Shown here: one piece after another, positions 7,716 through 20,907 of the stretch
How the letters are laid out: every line of letters begins with the position of its first letter
How positions within the stretch are numbered: position 1 is the first letter of the stretch
NCBI RefSeq assembly: GCF_024723735.1
Contig: NZ_JANQDU010000003.1
Location: 744,001 to 808,000 of the forward strand
DNA: 64,000 nt
Origin: Frigidibacter sp. ROC022
GTDB taxonomy: Bacteria; Pseudomonadota; Alphaproteobacteria; Rhodobacterales; Rhodobacteraceae
Direction of reading: 5' to 3'
Notes under the pieces: model-generated
Told to the model about the DNA's origin: nothing
Database searches by the model: none
Seen by the model: the letters and a program-made list of their open reading frames with translations, nothing else
Made by a program: the position numbers and the translations under genes

Positions 7716-10259
7716 TTGATCCGGTTCATTCTTTCCACCATCGGCGGCCTTTTCACGCTGATCACCATGGGCTTGCTGGCCTCGGCACTGGGGCTGGGGG
7801 CGATCTTCTGGATGTACAGCCGGGATCTGCCCAGCCATGAGAGCCTGGCCCAGTATTCGCCGCCGACGATCAGCCGGATCTATTCCGGCGAAGGCCAGAT
7901 CATCGACGAATTCGCCAATGAACGCCGGCTGTTCACCCCGATCGAGGACATTCCGCCGCTGGTGCAGAACGCCTTCGTCTCGGCCGAGGACAAGAACTTC
8001 TGGACCCATCACGGCTATGACCCGCGCGGCATGCTGTCGGCCTTTCTGGACGCGGTGCAGGGCAAGCGGCTGCGTGGCGCCTCGACCATCACCCAGCAGG
8101 TGATGAAGAACTTCCTGCTGTCCTCGGACCGGTCTGCCGAGCGCAAGGTCAAGGAACTGATTCTGGCCTCGCGGCTGGAACAGACCCTGAGCAAGCCGAA
8201 GATCCTGGAACTCTATCTGAACGAGATTTTTCTGGGCCAGAATTCCTATGGCGTGCAGGCCGCGGCGCAGACCTATTTCAACAAGTCCCTGGACGAGCTG
8301 GACGCGGCCGAGGCCGCGACGCTGGCCTCGCTGCCGCAGGCGCCGTCGGAATACCATCCGGTGCGCGCCAAGAAGCGACTGACGCAGCGGCGCAACTACG
8401 TGCTGCGCGAGATGCTGCAGAACGGCTATATCGACAAGGCGACCTATGATGCCGCCGTGGCCTCGCCGCTGCGCTCGGTGCAGAACGGCGACTACGAGGC
8501 ATATCGCGCCAAGCTGCCGCCGCGCGACTATTTCACCGACGAGATCCGGCGCCAGCTGAGCCGCGACTTCGGCGAGGACGAGTTCTTCGGCGGCGGGCTG
8601 ACCATCCGCGCCACCGTGGTGCCCGACATGCAGAAGGAGGCCGCCCGGGCGTTGCGGGCGGGGCTGGAGAAATTCGACCGCAACCTCGGCATCTGGCGCG
8701 GCACCGGCAAGGTGATCGCGCCCGAGAAGCTGGATACCGAGGAACACTGGCGCGCGGCCTTGGCCAAGGTGAGGATCGCCCGCGACATCGAGGGCTGGCA
8801 CCCGGCCGTGGTGCTGGCGATCGAGGGGTCGTCGGCGCGGATCGGCATCGAGGGCGTGCCCGAGGATGCGGACGGGCATTACATCCTCGCCAAGGATGTC
8901 ACCTGGGCGCGCAAGAAACAGGCCGACGGGCATCTGGGTCCGCGGGCCAAGAAGGCCGGTGATCTGCTCTCGGTCGGCGACGTGGTGCATGTCCGCGCCA
9001 TGACCCGGGATTCCGACGGCTCCTTCATCCGCTGGACCCTGCGGCAGATCCCGGAAGTGCAGGGCGGGTTCATGGCGATGGATGTCGAGACCGGCCGGGT
9101 GATCGCGATGCAGGGCGGGTTCTCCTATCAGAACTCGGTCTTCAACCGCGCCACCCAGGCGACACGGCAGCCCGGTTCGACCTTCAAGCCCTTCGTCTAT
9201 GCGGCGGCGCTGGATTCGGGCTTCACCCCGGCGACGATCATCATCGACGCCCCGATCGAGGTGCACACGCCGCAGGGCATCTGGCGGCCGCAGAACGCCG
9301 GCAACAGCTATTACGGCCCGGCGCCGCTGCGGATCGGGATCGAGCAATCGCGGAACCTGATGACGATCCGGCTGGCGCAGGAGGTCGGCATGTCCACGAT
9401 CGCCTCCTATGCCGAGAAATTCGGCGTCTACGACCACATGAACCAGGTGCTGGCGGCGTCGCTCGGCTCGGACGAGACCACCCTGTTCAAGATGGTCTCG
9501 GCCTATGCGATGTTCGCCAATGGCGGCGAGCGGGTCGAACCGACGCTGGTCGACCGGGTGCAGGACCGTTGGGGCAAGACGATCTATCGCCACGACCAGA
9601 GGGTCTGCGAGGATTGCCAGAGCGCCTCTCTCGCGCCCGGGCTGGGGCCGCGGATCACCTCGAACCGCGAGCGGATGATCAACGCGATCACCGCCTATCA
9701 GCTGACCTCGATGCTGCAGGGCGTGGTCCAGCGCGGCACCGCGGCGGGACGCATCAACCTGCCGGTGCCGGTGGCCGGCAAGACCGGCACCACCAACGAT
9801 GCCAAGGATGTCTGGTTCATCGGCTTCACCTCGAACATCGTGGCGGGCTGCTACATCGGTTATGACCGGCCCCGGGCGATGCCGCATGCCTCGGGCGGCG
9901 GGGTCTGCGCGCCGGTGTTCCAGCAGTTCATGAGCAAGGCGGTCAAGACCTATGGCGGTGGCAAGTTCGAAGTGCCGCCGGGCGGGCGCTTCATCAAGAT
10001 CGACCGTTTCACTGGGGCGCGGCTGCCGGATGACGCCTCGGGGCCGAACGTGGTGGCGGAGTATTTCCGCGACGGCGAGGATCCGCTGTTCGGGATCGCC
10101 TTCGACGGCGGCTTCGCCATGGGGGTGAACCTGCCGCTGATCCTGCCCGGCGAGGGCGATGGCGGCATGTCCGAGGTCGATACGTCCTCGGGCGGGACCG
10201 CGGTGATACCGAAAGAAAAGGCCAGCTACGGCTCGCTTTCGGCCGGCGGATTGTATTAG
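7716..10259 (+). CDS. mrcA: Penicillin-binding protein 1A (bifunctional transglycosylase/transpeptidase)
   Basis: An 847-residue class A PBP that polymerises glycan strands and cross-links them on the periplasmic side of the inner membrane. There is one N-terminal membrane anchor (about residues 5-32). A GT51 domain (about 55-230) has the catalytic Glu91 in SAEDKNFWTHHG. An OB-like insert follows at about 320-430, then the transpeptidase with Ser488-x-x-Lys491 (PGSTFKPF) and KTGTTNDAKD. The start is taken as TTG at 7716 because the membrane anchor begins there and a strong promoter ends at 7684, inside the longer reading frame. The C-terminal extension is Gly/Ser-rich and probably disordered. 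Confidence 0.95.
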   Translation: MIRFILSTIGGLFTLITMGLLASALGLGAIFWMYSRDLPSHESLAQYSPPTISRIYSGEGQIIDEFANERRLFTPIEDIPPLVQNAFVSAEDKNFWTHHGYDPRGMLSAFLDAVQGKRLRGASTITQQVMKNFLLSSDRSAERKVKELILASRLEQTLSKPKILELYLNEIFLGQNSYGVQAAAQTYFNKSLDELDAAEAATLASLPQAPSEYHPVRAKKRLTQRRNYVLREMLQNGYIDKATYDAAVASPLRSVQNGDYEAYRAKLPPRDYFTDEIRRQLSRDFGEDEFFGGGLTIRATVVPDMQKEAARALRAGLEKFDRNLGIWRGTGKVIAPEKLDTEEHWRAALAKVRIARDIEGWHPAVVLAIEGSSARIGIEGVPEDADGHYILAKDVTWARKKQADGHLGPRAKKAGDLLSVGDVVHVRAMTRDSDGSFIRWTLRQIPEVQGGFMAMDVETGRVIAMQGGFSYQNSVFNRATQATRQPGSTFKPFVYAAALDSGFTPATIIIDAPIEVHTPQGIWRPQNAGNSYYGPAPLRIGIEQSRNLMTIRLAQEVGMSTIASYAEKFGVYDHMNQVLAASLGSDETTLFKMVSAYAMFANGGERVEPTLVDRVQDRWGKTIYRHDQRVCEDCQSASLAPGLGPRITSNRERMINAITAYQLTSMLQGVVQRGTAAGRINLPVPVAGKTGTTNDAKDVWFIGFTSNIVAGCYIGYDRPRAMPHASGGGVCAPVFQQFMSKAVKTYGGGKFEVPPGGRFIKIDRFTGARLPDDASGPNVVAEYFRDGEDPLFGIAFDGGFAMGVNLPLILPGEGDGGMSEVDTSSGGTAVIPKEKASYGSLSAGGLY

Positions 10260-10355
10260 ACCGGCCCGGCCGACTGGGCAGGCAAGCGGCGGCGTGAAAT
10301 CTTAGGGACATGCTCCCGGGCGTCCCCCCGGGGCCGGTGCCTCGTCCGGGGCGGG

Positions 10356-10970
10356 TCAGCCCGTGCCGCGGGCCCGGAAGGCGGCCCAGTCCTCGGGCGT
10401 GTCCAGGTCCAGCGTTGCGGCATCACCGGGCAGGGGCACCAGGATCGCCCCTTCGCGGGCAATCAGCGCCTTGGCGCCCCGGTCGCCGGTGAGCCCGGCC
10501 AGCTCGGGCCGCAGCCGCGCCGGGAACAGAACCGGATGGCCGGCCCGGCCGGCACTGTCGGCGCCGCGCCAGATCCGCTCGGGGGCGGTGCCGCGGGCGG
10601 TGATCAGCGCCTGAAGCTCGGTGGCGCCGATTCCGGGCATGTCGGCATTCAGCACGATCAGCCCGGCCCCCTCCGGCGCCGCCCGGGCTGCGGCAGCCAG
10701 CGAGTGGCCCATGCCCTTGTCGGCATCGGCGACCGCGACCTCGGTGATCTCCAGCCCGTCCAGCGCCGCGCGGCGCCGGGCGGCCAGCTCCGATCCCCCT
10801 GGCGGCAGGGCCACCAGCACCGGGACCCCGGTGTCCAGCGCCGCCAGCGCCTGGCGGCGCAGCAGCGGCATCGCCTCGACCTCTTGCAGGAGCTTGTCCT
10901 CGCCCCGCATCCGGCGCGACTGCCCGGCGGCCAGCAGGAGAAGTACCAGATCACACATCGCCGGGGCCAT
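10356..10970 (-). CDS. MobA/MocA-like NTP transferase
   Basis: A 204-residue protein of the MobA-like nucleotidyltransferase family. The N-terminal signature LLAAGQSRRMRGEDKLL contains the nucleotide-binding loop and the conserved Lys. The metal site NADMPG, GHPVLFP and a C-terminal LDLDTPEDW complete the pattern. Close relatives are molybdenum cofactor cytidylyl- or guanylyltransferases. The formate dehydrogenase encoded in this window needs such a cofactor, but the gene is 12 kb away, so the link is only suggestive. Starts at 10970 or 10958 are both possible. The first overlaps a copy of the dispersed GGAGTATTT element, and no good Shine-Dalgarno is seen. Confidence 0.8.
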   Translation of the reverse strand: MAPAMCDLVLLLLAAGQSRRMRGEDKLLQEVEAMPLLRRQALAALDTGVPVLVALPPGGSELAARRRAALDGLEITEVAVADADKGMGHSLAAAARAAPEGAGLIVLNADMPGIGATELQALITARGTAPERIWRGADSAGRAGHPVLFPARLRPELAGLTGDRGAKALIAREGAILVPLPGDAATLDLDTPEDWAAFRARGTG

Positions 10971-11002
10971 CTTCGGGTCTGAAATACTCCCGCCGGAGGC
11001 GT
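10968..11002 (-). repeat. Dispersed GGAGTATTT intergenic element, copy 2
   Basis: On the minus strand it reads GCCTCCGGCG, GGAGTATTTC, AGACCCGAAG, ATG. It is almost identical to copy 1 at 6860-6894. Its terminal ATG is the predicted start codon of the MobA-like gene. Confidence 0.55.
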
Positions 11003-11051
11003 CTGCCGGCGCCGCCCGGAACGCGGCCGGGCCGGATACGGGCCCTTGCCA

Positions 11052-12188
11052 TCAGCCCTTGGTGATCCAGCCGCCGCCCAGAACGCGGCTGCCTTCGGGC
11101 GCATAGAAGACGCAGGCCTGACCGGGGCTGACGCCTTCCTCGGGGGTCAGCAGCTCCACCGTGGCGCTGCGCGGTCCGGTCGGCAGCAGCCGCGCCTCGA
11201 CCGGCGCCCGGGTCGAGCGGACCCGGACCCGCACCGCGTGTTCGCCAGCCTCGAAATCGCCGTCGCCCAGCCAGTTCACTTCGGCCAGCGGCACCCGGCG
11301 GACCGCGAGCATCTCCTTCGGGCCGACGATCACCCGGCGTCCCTCGACATCGAGCTTGACCACATAGAGCGGTTCCTCCAGCCCGCCGATCCCGATCCCG
11401 CGGCGCTGGCCGACGGTATAGCGGATGACGCCTTCGTGGCGGCCCAGCACCCTGCCGTCGGCATGGACGATCTCGCCCGGATCGGCGGCGCCGGGGCGCA
11501 GCTTCTCGATCACCGAGGCATAATCGCCGTTCGGCACGAAGCATATGTCCTGGCTGTCGGGCTTGTCGGCCACCGGCAGGCCATGCTTGGCGGCCAGCGC
11601 CCGTGTTTCGGCCTTCGAGGTCAGCCCGCCCAGCGGAAACCGCAGATAGGCCAGCTGCTCGGGCGTGGTCGAGAACAGGAAATAGCTCTGGTCGCGGGCC
11701 GCGTCGGCGGCCATGTGCAGTTCCGGCCCCTCGGCCCCTTCGAAGCGGCGGATGTAATGCCCGGTCGCCATGCAATCGGCATCGAGATCGCGCGCTGTCG
11801 CCAGCAGATCCTTGAACTTCACCCGCTCGTTGCAGCGGATGCAGGGCACCGGGGTGGCGCCGCCGAGATAGCTGTCGGCGAATTCGTCGATCACCGCCTC
11901 GCGGAAGATGTTCTCGTAGTCCAGGACGTAATGCGGAAAGCCCATGGTCTCGGCCACCCGCCGCGCGTCGTGGATGTCGAGCCCGGCGCAGCAGGCGCCT
12001 TTCTTGGCCAGGGCGGCGCCGTGATCGTAGAGCTGCAGGGTCACGCCGACGACATCATAGCCCTCGGTCGCCAGTTCCGCCGCCACCACGGACGAATCCA
12101 CGCCGCCCGACATGGCGACCACCACCCGTGTTTCGGCCGGGCTCTTGGCAAAGCCCAGCGAATTCAGCCGATATCCACCGTCTGCCAT
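11052..12188 (-). CDS. mnmA: tRNA-specific 2-thiouridylase
   Basis: This 378-residue cytoplasmic enzyme inserts sulfur at U34 of tRNA-Lys, Glu and Gln using ATP. The PP-loop SGGVDSS is at 27-33. The catalytic cysteines sit in [10 protein letters not shown] (Cys119) and [11 protein letters not shown] (Cys216), at the spacing normal for MnmA. A C-terminal beta-barrel follows. The ATG at 12188 is supported by AGGGAC upstream and by homology starting a few residues later. The short N-terminal extension ([17 protein letters not shown]) is common in Rhodobacterales. It is divergent from sciP. Confidence 0.96.
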   Translation of the reverse strand: MADGGYRLNSLGFAKSPAETRVVVAMSGGVDSSVVAAELATEGYDVVGVTLQLYDHGAALAKKGACCAGLDIHDARRVAETMGFPHYVLDYENIFREAVIDEFADSYLGGATPVPCIRCNERVKFKDLLATARDLDADCMATGHYIRRFEGAEGPELHMAADAARDQSYFLFSTTPEQLAYLRFPLGGLTSKAETRALAAKHGLPVADKPDSQDICFVPNGDYASVIEKLRPGAADPGEIVHADGRVLGRHEGVIRYTVGQRRGIGIGGLEEPLYVVKLDVEGRRVIVGPKEMLAVRRVPLAEVNWLGDGDFEAGEHAVRVRVRSTRAPVEARLLPTGPRSATVELLTPEEGVSPGQACVFYAPEGSRVLGGGWITKG

Positions 12189-12329
12189 GACCCGGTCCCT
12201 GCCTTTCCAGTCCGCGCTTTCCCAAGCGCAAAGGAATATAGGCAAATGCCAGTCATTCGCAAGCTGCGGCTTCACGGGCCATTAAGCCCGATCCGCCATT
12301 CTCCGGCCCGGACCGTATCGGAGGTGGAG

Positions 12330-12608
12330 ATGTATCTGCGCAAAGTTCAGGGCCCCCGCGCCGTCACCCTGCCGGACGGCAGTGTCATGACCCGGGCGGA
12401 CCTGCCCGCGGCCGAGACCCGCCGCTGGGTCGCCAGCCGCAAGGGCGCCGTGGTGCGGGCGCTGAACGCCGGGCTGATCTCGCGGGCCGAGGCGATGGCG
12501 CTCTATGATCTGACCGACGAGGAGATCGACAGCTGGTGCCGCGCCGTCGCAAAACATGGAGAAAAGGCGTTAAAGGCGACGCGATTGCAATCCTATAGGG
12601 CACTCTGA
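12330..12608 (+). CDS. sciP: SciP-like CtrA inhibitor (DUF1153)
   Basis: A 92-residue protein with the DUF1153 core TLPDGSVMTRADLP, ETRRWVASRKGAVV, GLISRAEAMALYDLTDEEI. This is the family of SciP, which in Caulobacter binds CtrA and blocks RNA polymerase recruitment at CtrA promoters. The helix-turn-helix spans about residues 36-75. Translation should start at the ATG at 12330, directly behind a very strong GGAGGTGGAG ribosome-binding site. The longer open frame upstream is antisense to mnmA. It lies 94 bp upstream of ctrA in the same direction, placing regulator and inhibitor side by side. Confidence 0.9.
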   Translation: MYLRKVQGPRAVTLPDGSVMTRADLPAAETRRWVASRKGAVVRALNAGLISRAEAMALYDLTDEEIDSWCRAVAKHGEKALKATRLQSYRAL

Positions 12609-12611
12609 GTT

Positions 12612-12670
12612 GATTCAGCCCGATCTGCGGTTAAGGTAAGAGGAAATTAACCATTGGCGCGGATGGTTAA
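12612..12670 (+). promoter_or_regulatory. ctrA leader with GANTC and TTAA half-sites
   Basis: The 94-bp gap before ctrA is AT-rich for this genome. It has a CcrM-type GATTC at 12612-12616 and CtrA-like TTAA half-sites at 12631-12634, 12647-12650 (TTAAC) and 12667-12670. The spacings are 12 and 16 bases, not the 7 of a full CtrA box. The region may hold an autoregulatory ctrA promoter. Confidence 0.4.
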
Positions 12671-12702
12671 GCCGGAGTTCGCCGCGAGAAGGGATAAGAG
12701 AT

Positions 12703-13413
12703 ATGCGCGTTCTGCTGGTAGAAGACGATCCGACGACATCGCGCAGCATCGAATTGATGCTGACCCATGCCAATCTGAACGTCTATTGCACGGACCTTGG
12801 CGAAGAGGGAATCGACCTGGCCAAGCTCTATGACTACGACTTGATATTGCTTGATATTAATCTTCCTGACATGAATGGGCACGAAGTCCTGCGGCAATTG
12901 CGGATGGCCCGGGTCGATACGCCGATCCTGATCCTGTCGGGTGAGGGAGATACCGAAAGCAAGCTAAAGGGATTTGGCTTCGGCGCCGACGACTATTTGA
13001 CCAAGCCTTTTCATCGCGAAGAACTGGTTGCACGAATTCATGCGATCATCCGGCGCTCGAAAGGCCATGCCCAATCCATCATCAAGACCGGCGAGATCGA
13101 GGTCAATCTCGATGCCAAGACGGTCATGGTCGGCGGCAAACCGGTGCATCTGACCGGCAAGGAATATCAGATGCTGGAATTGCTGAGCCTGCGGAAGGGC
13201 ACCACGCTGACCAAGGAGATGTTCCTGAACCATCTCTATGGCGGCATGGACGAGCCGGAGCTGAAGATCATCGACGTCTTCATCTGCAAGCTGCGCAAGA
13301 AGCTGGCGGCCGCGACCGGGGGCGAAAGCCATATCGAGACGGTCTGGGGCCGCGGCTATGTGCTGCGCAACCCGGAACCGCAATACGACGAAAAGGTCGC
13401 CATCGGCGCCTGA
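12703..13413 (+). CDS. ctrA: Cell-cycle response regulator CtrA
   Basis: A 236-residue OmpR-family response regulator. The receiver domain (1-115) has the acidic pocket EDD at 7-9 and the phospho-acceptor Asp51 ([13 protein letters not shown]), at the standard CtrA position. The winged-helix domain (about 128-225) ends with GRGYVLRN. CtrA is phosphorylated by the CckA-ChpT relay. In Rhodobacterales it usually controls motility, gene transfer agent and competence genes rather than viability. The C-terminal tail (EKVAIGA) is hydrophobic at its end, compatible with ClpXP turnover. Codon use is slightly less GC-rich than in neighbouring genes in the receiver region. Confidence 0.97.
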   Translation: MRVLLVEDDPTTSRSIELMLTHANLNVYCTDLGEEGIDLAKLYDYDLILLDINLPDMNGHEVLRQLRMARVDTPILILSGEGDTESKLKGFGFGADDYLTKPFHREELVARIHAIIRRSKGHAQSIIKTGEIEVNLDAKTVMVGGKPVHLTGKEYQMLELLSLRKGTTLTKEMFLNHLYGGMDEPELKIIDVFICKLRKKLAAATGGESHIETVWGRGYVLRNPEPQYDEKVAIGA

Positions 13414-17921
<4,508 letters not shown>

Positions 17922-17936
17922 GGCGTGTTCTCGGGT

Positions 17937-18000
17937 GTTCCTGTTAGGTTCTCATTAAGTTCTTTACAGCGCCGCCGAGATGTGAGAACACTACGGGAAC
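17937..18000 (+). promoter_or_regulatory. Cluster of LexA-type SOS boxes around a promoter
   Basis: GTTC occurs at 17937-17940, 17948-17951 and 17959-17962, each separated by exactly seven bases. This gives two overlapping copies of GTTC-N7-GTTC, the documented alphaproteobacterial LexA operator. A further GTTC lies at 17927-17930. Downstream, GAAC at 17986-17989 and 17997-18000 is again GAAC-N7-GAAC, the same operator on the other strand. A possible -35 (TTTACA, 17963-17968) lies between them. LexA binding here would shut off the small gene at 18022. Confidence 0.75.
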
Positions 18001-18021
18001 AAACCCAAAGAGGTTCCGCCC

Positions 18022-18144
18022 ATGCTGACCGAACTCAAGGCGCTCGTCGCCCGCTCGTCCGAGACCCTTCTGGAAGATGCCCTTGGCGTCGCGGCGCTGG
18101 CCGTGATGCTGTTCGGGGCGCTGCATCTGCCCGGACTACTCTGA
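18022..18144 (+). CDS. 40-residue single-pass membrane peptide under SOS-box control
   Basis: A short gene encoding 40 residues. The charged, amphipathic N-terminal half (LTELKALVARSSETLLED) is followed by one hydrophobic helix at about 20-40 (ALGVAALAVMLFGALHLPG). AGAGG precedes the ATG by nine bases. Its promoter region holds forward and reverse LexA-type boxes (17937-18000), and a good terminator follows at 18275-18304, so it is an independent transcription unit. SOS-induced short membrane proteins such as Caulobacter SidA (29 residues) block division. This peptide has the right size, topology and regulation for that role, but I see no alignable SidA similarity. I believe similar small proteins exist in other Rhodobacterales. 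Confidence 0.75.
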   Translation: MLTELKALVARSSETLLEDALGVAALAVMLFGALHLPGLL

Positions 18145-18274
18145 TCTCATCCCTTTCCTGCCTGCGGCCCATTCTGCCGGCCGGCGCGGTCTGCCCCACC
18201 CCAGGGCGCGCGCCCATCCCCGGGGTCCTGTCCACCCCTGCCGGCCCTGTCCCATTGGTGCTGCACGACTTCCG

Positions 18275-18304
18275 CCGCCGTCCCTGACGCGCGGCGGTTT
18301 TTTT
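18275..18304 (+). terminator. Rho-independent terminator after the SOS-controlled peptide gene
   Basis: CCGCCG at 18275-18280 pairs with CGGCGG at 18292-18297, followed directly by seven T residues (18298-18304). It ends the rightward transcript 130 bp after the small gene, just before the convergent DUF1850 gene. Nothing recognisable lies between 18145 and 18270. Confidence 0.8.
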
Positions 18305-18313
18305 GTCCGGGGT

Positions 18314-18676
18314 TCAGCCGGGGCAGGGCGCCAGAACCAGCGGCGCGCCGGCCTCGGCCCCGATGACCCGGCAGGCCCCGTCGGCGCAGAGCGTCCAGCC
18401 GCCCCGCGTCGCGCCCGAAGCCGCGAGCACCAGCTGCGGCACCGGCGCCAGGTCGGGCGTCCAGACCCACCAGCCGTCGCGCAGAACCGCGCCCTCGCCC
18501 GGGTCCATCCCGGCGCCCGAACCCTTGACGGCGGCCTGGGTCAGGTGCAGCCCCTCGGGCAGAACTTCCCAGGTCTCGCGCCATTCGATCTTTTCCACCG
18601 AATGCTCCCAGCTCAGCGAGAAGCTGCCCTGCGCCAGGGCCAGCGCCGTGGCGCCGATCAGCAGGCAGGAACTCAT
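18314..18676 (-). CDS. DUF1850 protein, TRAP transporter partner
   Basis: A 120-residue exported protein. Residues 1-16 are a short hydrophobic signal. The DUF1850 core follows with FSLSWEHSVEKIEWRETWEV, GSGAGMDPGEGAVLRDGWW and a two-Cys C-terminus. The family is almost always encoded immediately after a fused TAXI-TRAP permease, as here. Its ATG overlaps the permease stop by four bases (ATGA). The biochemical role is not established; a periplasmic accessory function in transport is inferred from context. Confidence 0.88.
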   Translation of the reverse strand: MSSCLLIGATALALAQGSFSLSWEHSVEKIEWRETWEVLPEGLHLTQAAVKGSGAGMDPGEGAVLRDGWWVWTPDLAPVPQLVLAASGATRGGWTLCADGACRVIGAEAGAPLVLAPCPG

Positions 18677-20856
18677 CGCCGGACCTGCAGCCACATCAGC
18701 AGGAAGAAGACGGCGGTCAGGGCAAAGCCGATCTCGTCGGTCATCGGCAGCGCGGCGACCAGGGTGAAGGCAGCCGCCATGCCCAGGAAGCGCAACGGCC
18801 AGCCCAGCAGCACCCCGAGCCAGCCGATCACCGCCACGCCCCAGAGACCGATCGCAAGCAGCGTCTTGAAGACGATATAAGCGACCGCCGGCGCATAGCC
18901 GATGGCCGAGGCCAGCGGCCCGCCGTCCTGCATCATCAGCGCCGGGGTATAGACCGCCATGTAGGGGATGACGAAGCCGGCGGCGGCGACCTTGACCGCC
19001 TCGAAGGAGATCTTCAGCCCGGATTCCCGCGCGATCGGCGCCGCGGCGAAACAGGCCAGCGCCACCGGGGGGGTCAGATCGGCCAGGATGCCGAAGTAGA
19101 ACACGAACATGTGGCTGACGATCAGCGGCACGCCCAGGTGCAGCAGCGCCGGACCGGCGATCGACGAGGTGATGATGTAGTTCGGGATCGTGGGAATCCC
19201 CATGCCCAGCACGATGCAGGTGAGCATGGTCAGGACCAGCGACAGGAACAGCGAGGATTGCCCGATCGAGACGATGAACTGGCCGAAGGTATTGGCGGCG
19301 CCGGTCAGGGTCATGGTGCCGATGATGACCCCGACCAGGGCGCAGGCGATCCCGACCGGAAGCGCGGTCGCGGCGCCCTCGGCCAGCGAGTCGCGCGACA
19401 GGGCCAGGGTCTTGCGGCCGCCCTCGGAAAAGGCGTTCCAGCCGACCAGCAGCAGGATGGTCACCACCACCGGCCCGATTCCCCATTCGAAGAAGGCCGC
19501 GGCGATCAGCCCGAGACCGACCCAGAACACGCTGCGCACCACCGCATTGGGCAGGCCGAGCGCCACCGTGCCGCCGAGGATCAGCATCACCGTCAGGGAC
19601 AGCCCCACGGTGCCGGCAAACAGCGGCGTGTATCCCGAGAACAGCAGATAGACGAGCACCGCCAGCGGCAGCAGCAGGAACCAGCCCTCGCGCAACGCCT
19701 TGCGGGGCGAGGGGAGTTCCGACTCCGCCATGCCGCGCAGGCCGCGGCGCCCGGCTTCCAGATGCACCATCCAGAAGGCCGAGGCGAAGTAGAGGATCGC
19801 CGGGATCAGGGCCGCCTTGACGACCTCGAGATACTCGACGTCCAGCGTCTCGGCCATGATGAAGGCGACGGCGCCCATCACCGGGGGCATGATCTGACCG
19901 CCCATGGATGAGGTCGCCTCGACGCCGCCGGCGAAGGCGGGCCGATAGCCGAAGCTCTTCATCAGCGGGATCGTGAACTGGCCGGTGGTGACGACATTGG
20001 CGACGCCGCTGCCGGAAATCGTGCCCATCAGCCCCGAGGAGATCACCGAGACCTTGGCGGCGCCGCCGGTGCGGTGCCCGACCATGCCCAGCGAGACATC
20101 GGTGAACAGCTTGATCATTCCGGCGCGTTCCAGGAACGAGCCGAACAGGATGAAGAGAAAGATATAAGTACTTGAGACATATATAGGAATGCCGTAAATC
20201 CCTTCGGTCCCATAGGCCATGTGGTCGATGATCTGGCTGAAGTCGTAGCCACGGTGGTTCAGCGGTCGCGGCAGGTGCTGGCCGAACAGCGCATAGGCCA
20301 GGAAGATGCCCGCGATGATCGGCAGCGCCGGACCCATCAGCACCCAGGCCGAGGCGAAGACCACCACCAGCGCAATGACCCCGACCACGATGTCGCGCGG
20401 CAAGGGGTCTCCGGCGCGGAAGATCAGGCCGCGATATTCGTGCCATTGGTAGAGCGCCACGGTGACCGCCAGACCTGCCATGATCCAGCCCATGACCTTC
20501 CAGGGCATCGAGCGCCGCCGCGCCAGCATGATCAGCGGAAAGCCCAGCAATCCCAGAAAGCCGAGGTGCAGCGCACGCTGGACCTGGCTCGACGACAGGT
20601 CGCTGAGCGCGGTCGAGACCGAGGCCTGCAGCCCCGGCAGCAGCGTCGAGATATAGGTATAGTCGAGGATCAGCTCGATCAGCCGGCCGATTCCGTCGAT
20701 CAGATGTGCGGCCAGCGCGATCTGGAAGATCGAGAATGTGACCGCGATCCAGAACAGGAGCCTGCCTGTGCGGCCCAGGGCGAAGGCTTCGCCCAACGGC
20801 TCATGTGCGCCGAGTTCGGCGGGCGCTTCGGTCGGTTCCGCAGCGGTATGGCTCAT
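18673..20856 (-). CDS. TRAP transporter permease, fused 4TM/12TM subunits
   Basis: A 727-residue inner-membrane protein with about 18 hydrophobic segments, combining the small DctQ-like and large DctM-like subunits in one chain as in TAXI-type TRAP systems. Recognisable DctM features are SGSGVANVVTTGQFTIPLMK, SSMGGQIMPPVMGAVAFIMAE and GMGIPTIPNYI. It imports an organic solute by sodium symport with the binding protein at 20955-21905. The substrate is unknown. The N-terminal ~28 residues are cytoplasmic and acidic. It is followed by DUF1850 with overlapping codons. Confidence 0.95.
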   Translation of the reverse strand: MSHTAAEPTEAPAELGAHEPLGEAFALGRTGRLLFWIAVTFSIFQIALAAHLIDGIGRLIELILDYTYISTLLPGLQASVSTALSDLSSSQVQRALHLGFLGLLGFPLIMLARRRSMPWKVMGWIMAGLAVTVALYQWHEYRGLIFRAGDPLPRDIVVGVIALVVVFASAWVLMGPALPIIAGIFLAYALFGQHLPRPLNHRGYDFSQIIDHMAYGTEGIYGIPIYVSSTYIFLFILFGSFLERAGMIKLFTDVSLGMVGHRTGGAAKVSVISSGLMGTISGSGVANVVTTGQFTIPLMKSFGYRPAFAGGVEATSSMGGQIMPPVMGAVAFIMAETLDVEYLEVVKAALIPAILYFASAFWMVHLEAGRRGLRGMAESELPSPRKALREGWFLLLPLAVLVYLLFSGYTPLFAGTVGLSLTVMLILGGTVALGLPNAVVRSVFWVGLGLIAAAFFEWGIGPVVVTILLLVGWNAFSEGGRKTLALSRDSLAEGAATALPVGIACALVGVIIGTMTLTGAANTFGQFIVSIGQSSLFLSLVLTMLTCIVLGMGIPTIPNYIITSSIAGPALLHLGVPLIVSHMFVFYFGILADLTPPVALACFAAAPIARESGLKISFEAVKVAAAGFVIPYMAVYTPALMMQDGGPLASAIGYAPAVAYIVFKTLLAIGLWGVAVIGWLGVLLGWPLRFLGMAAAFTLVAALPMTDEIGFALTAVFFLLMWLQVRR

Positions 20857-20879
20857 GTCGGGACTCCGGTAGAGGGGGA

Positions 20880-20907
20880 GCGGGCGACCCCCGAAAGGGT
20901 CGCCCGC
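20880..20907 (-). other. Intergenic stem-loop between TAXI binding-protein and TRAP permease genes
   Basis: An 11-bp perfect stem (GCGGGCGACCC with GGGTCGCCCGC) closes a 6-base loop. It sits between the binding-protein gene and its permease on the same strand, without a following U-run. Such hairpins commonly protect the upstream mRNA so that the binding protein is made in excess. Confidence 0.6.

Noticed and set aside
7560-9887. A very long minus-strand open frame running antisense through the PBP1A gene (continuous with the methyltransferase frame)
   Set aside because: The PBP1A sense frame has clear domains and catalytic motifs. The antisense translation is His/Arg/Gly-rich low-complexity sequence typical of GC-rich shadow frames. 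Only its last ~226 codons form a recognisable methyltransferase.
10310-10345. Terminator-like CCCGGG repeats after the PBP1A gene
   Set aside because: Self-complementary GC runs are present, but no well-defined stem with a U-tract could be drawn.
12631-12670. A full CtrA box (TTAA-N7-TTAA) in the ctrA leader
   Set aside because: Three TTAA half-sites are present, but spacings are 12 and 16 bases, so I list only half-sites.
20880-20907. Rho-independent terminator between TAXI and TRAP genes
   Set aside because: The stem is strong but no U-tract follows in the transcription direction, and the downstream permease belongs to the same operon.
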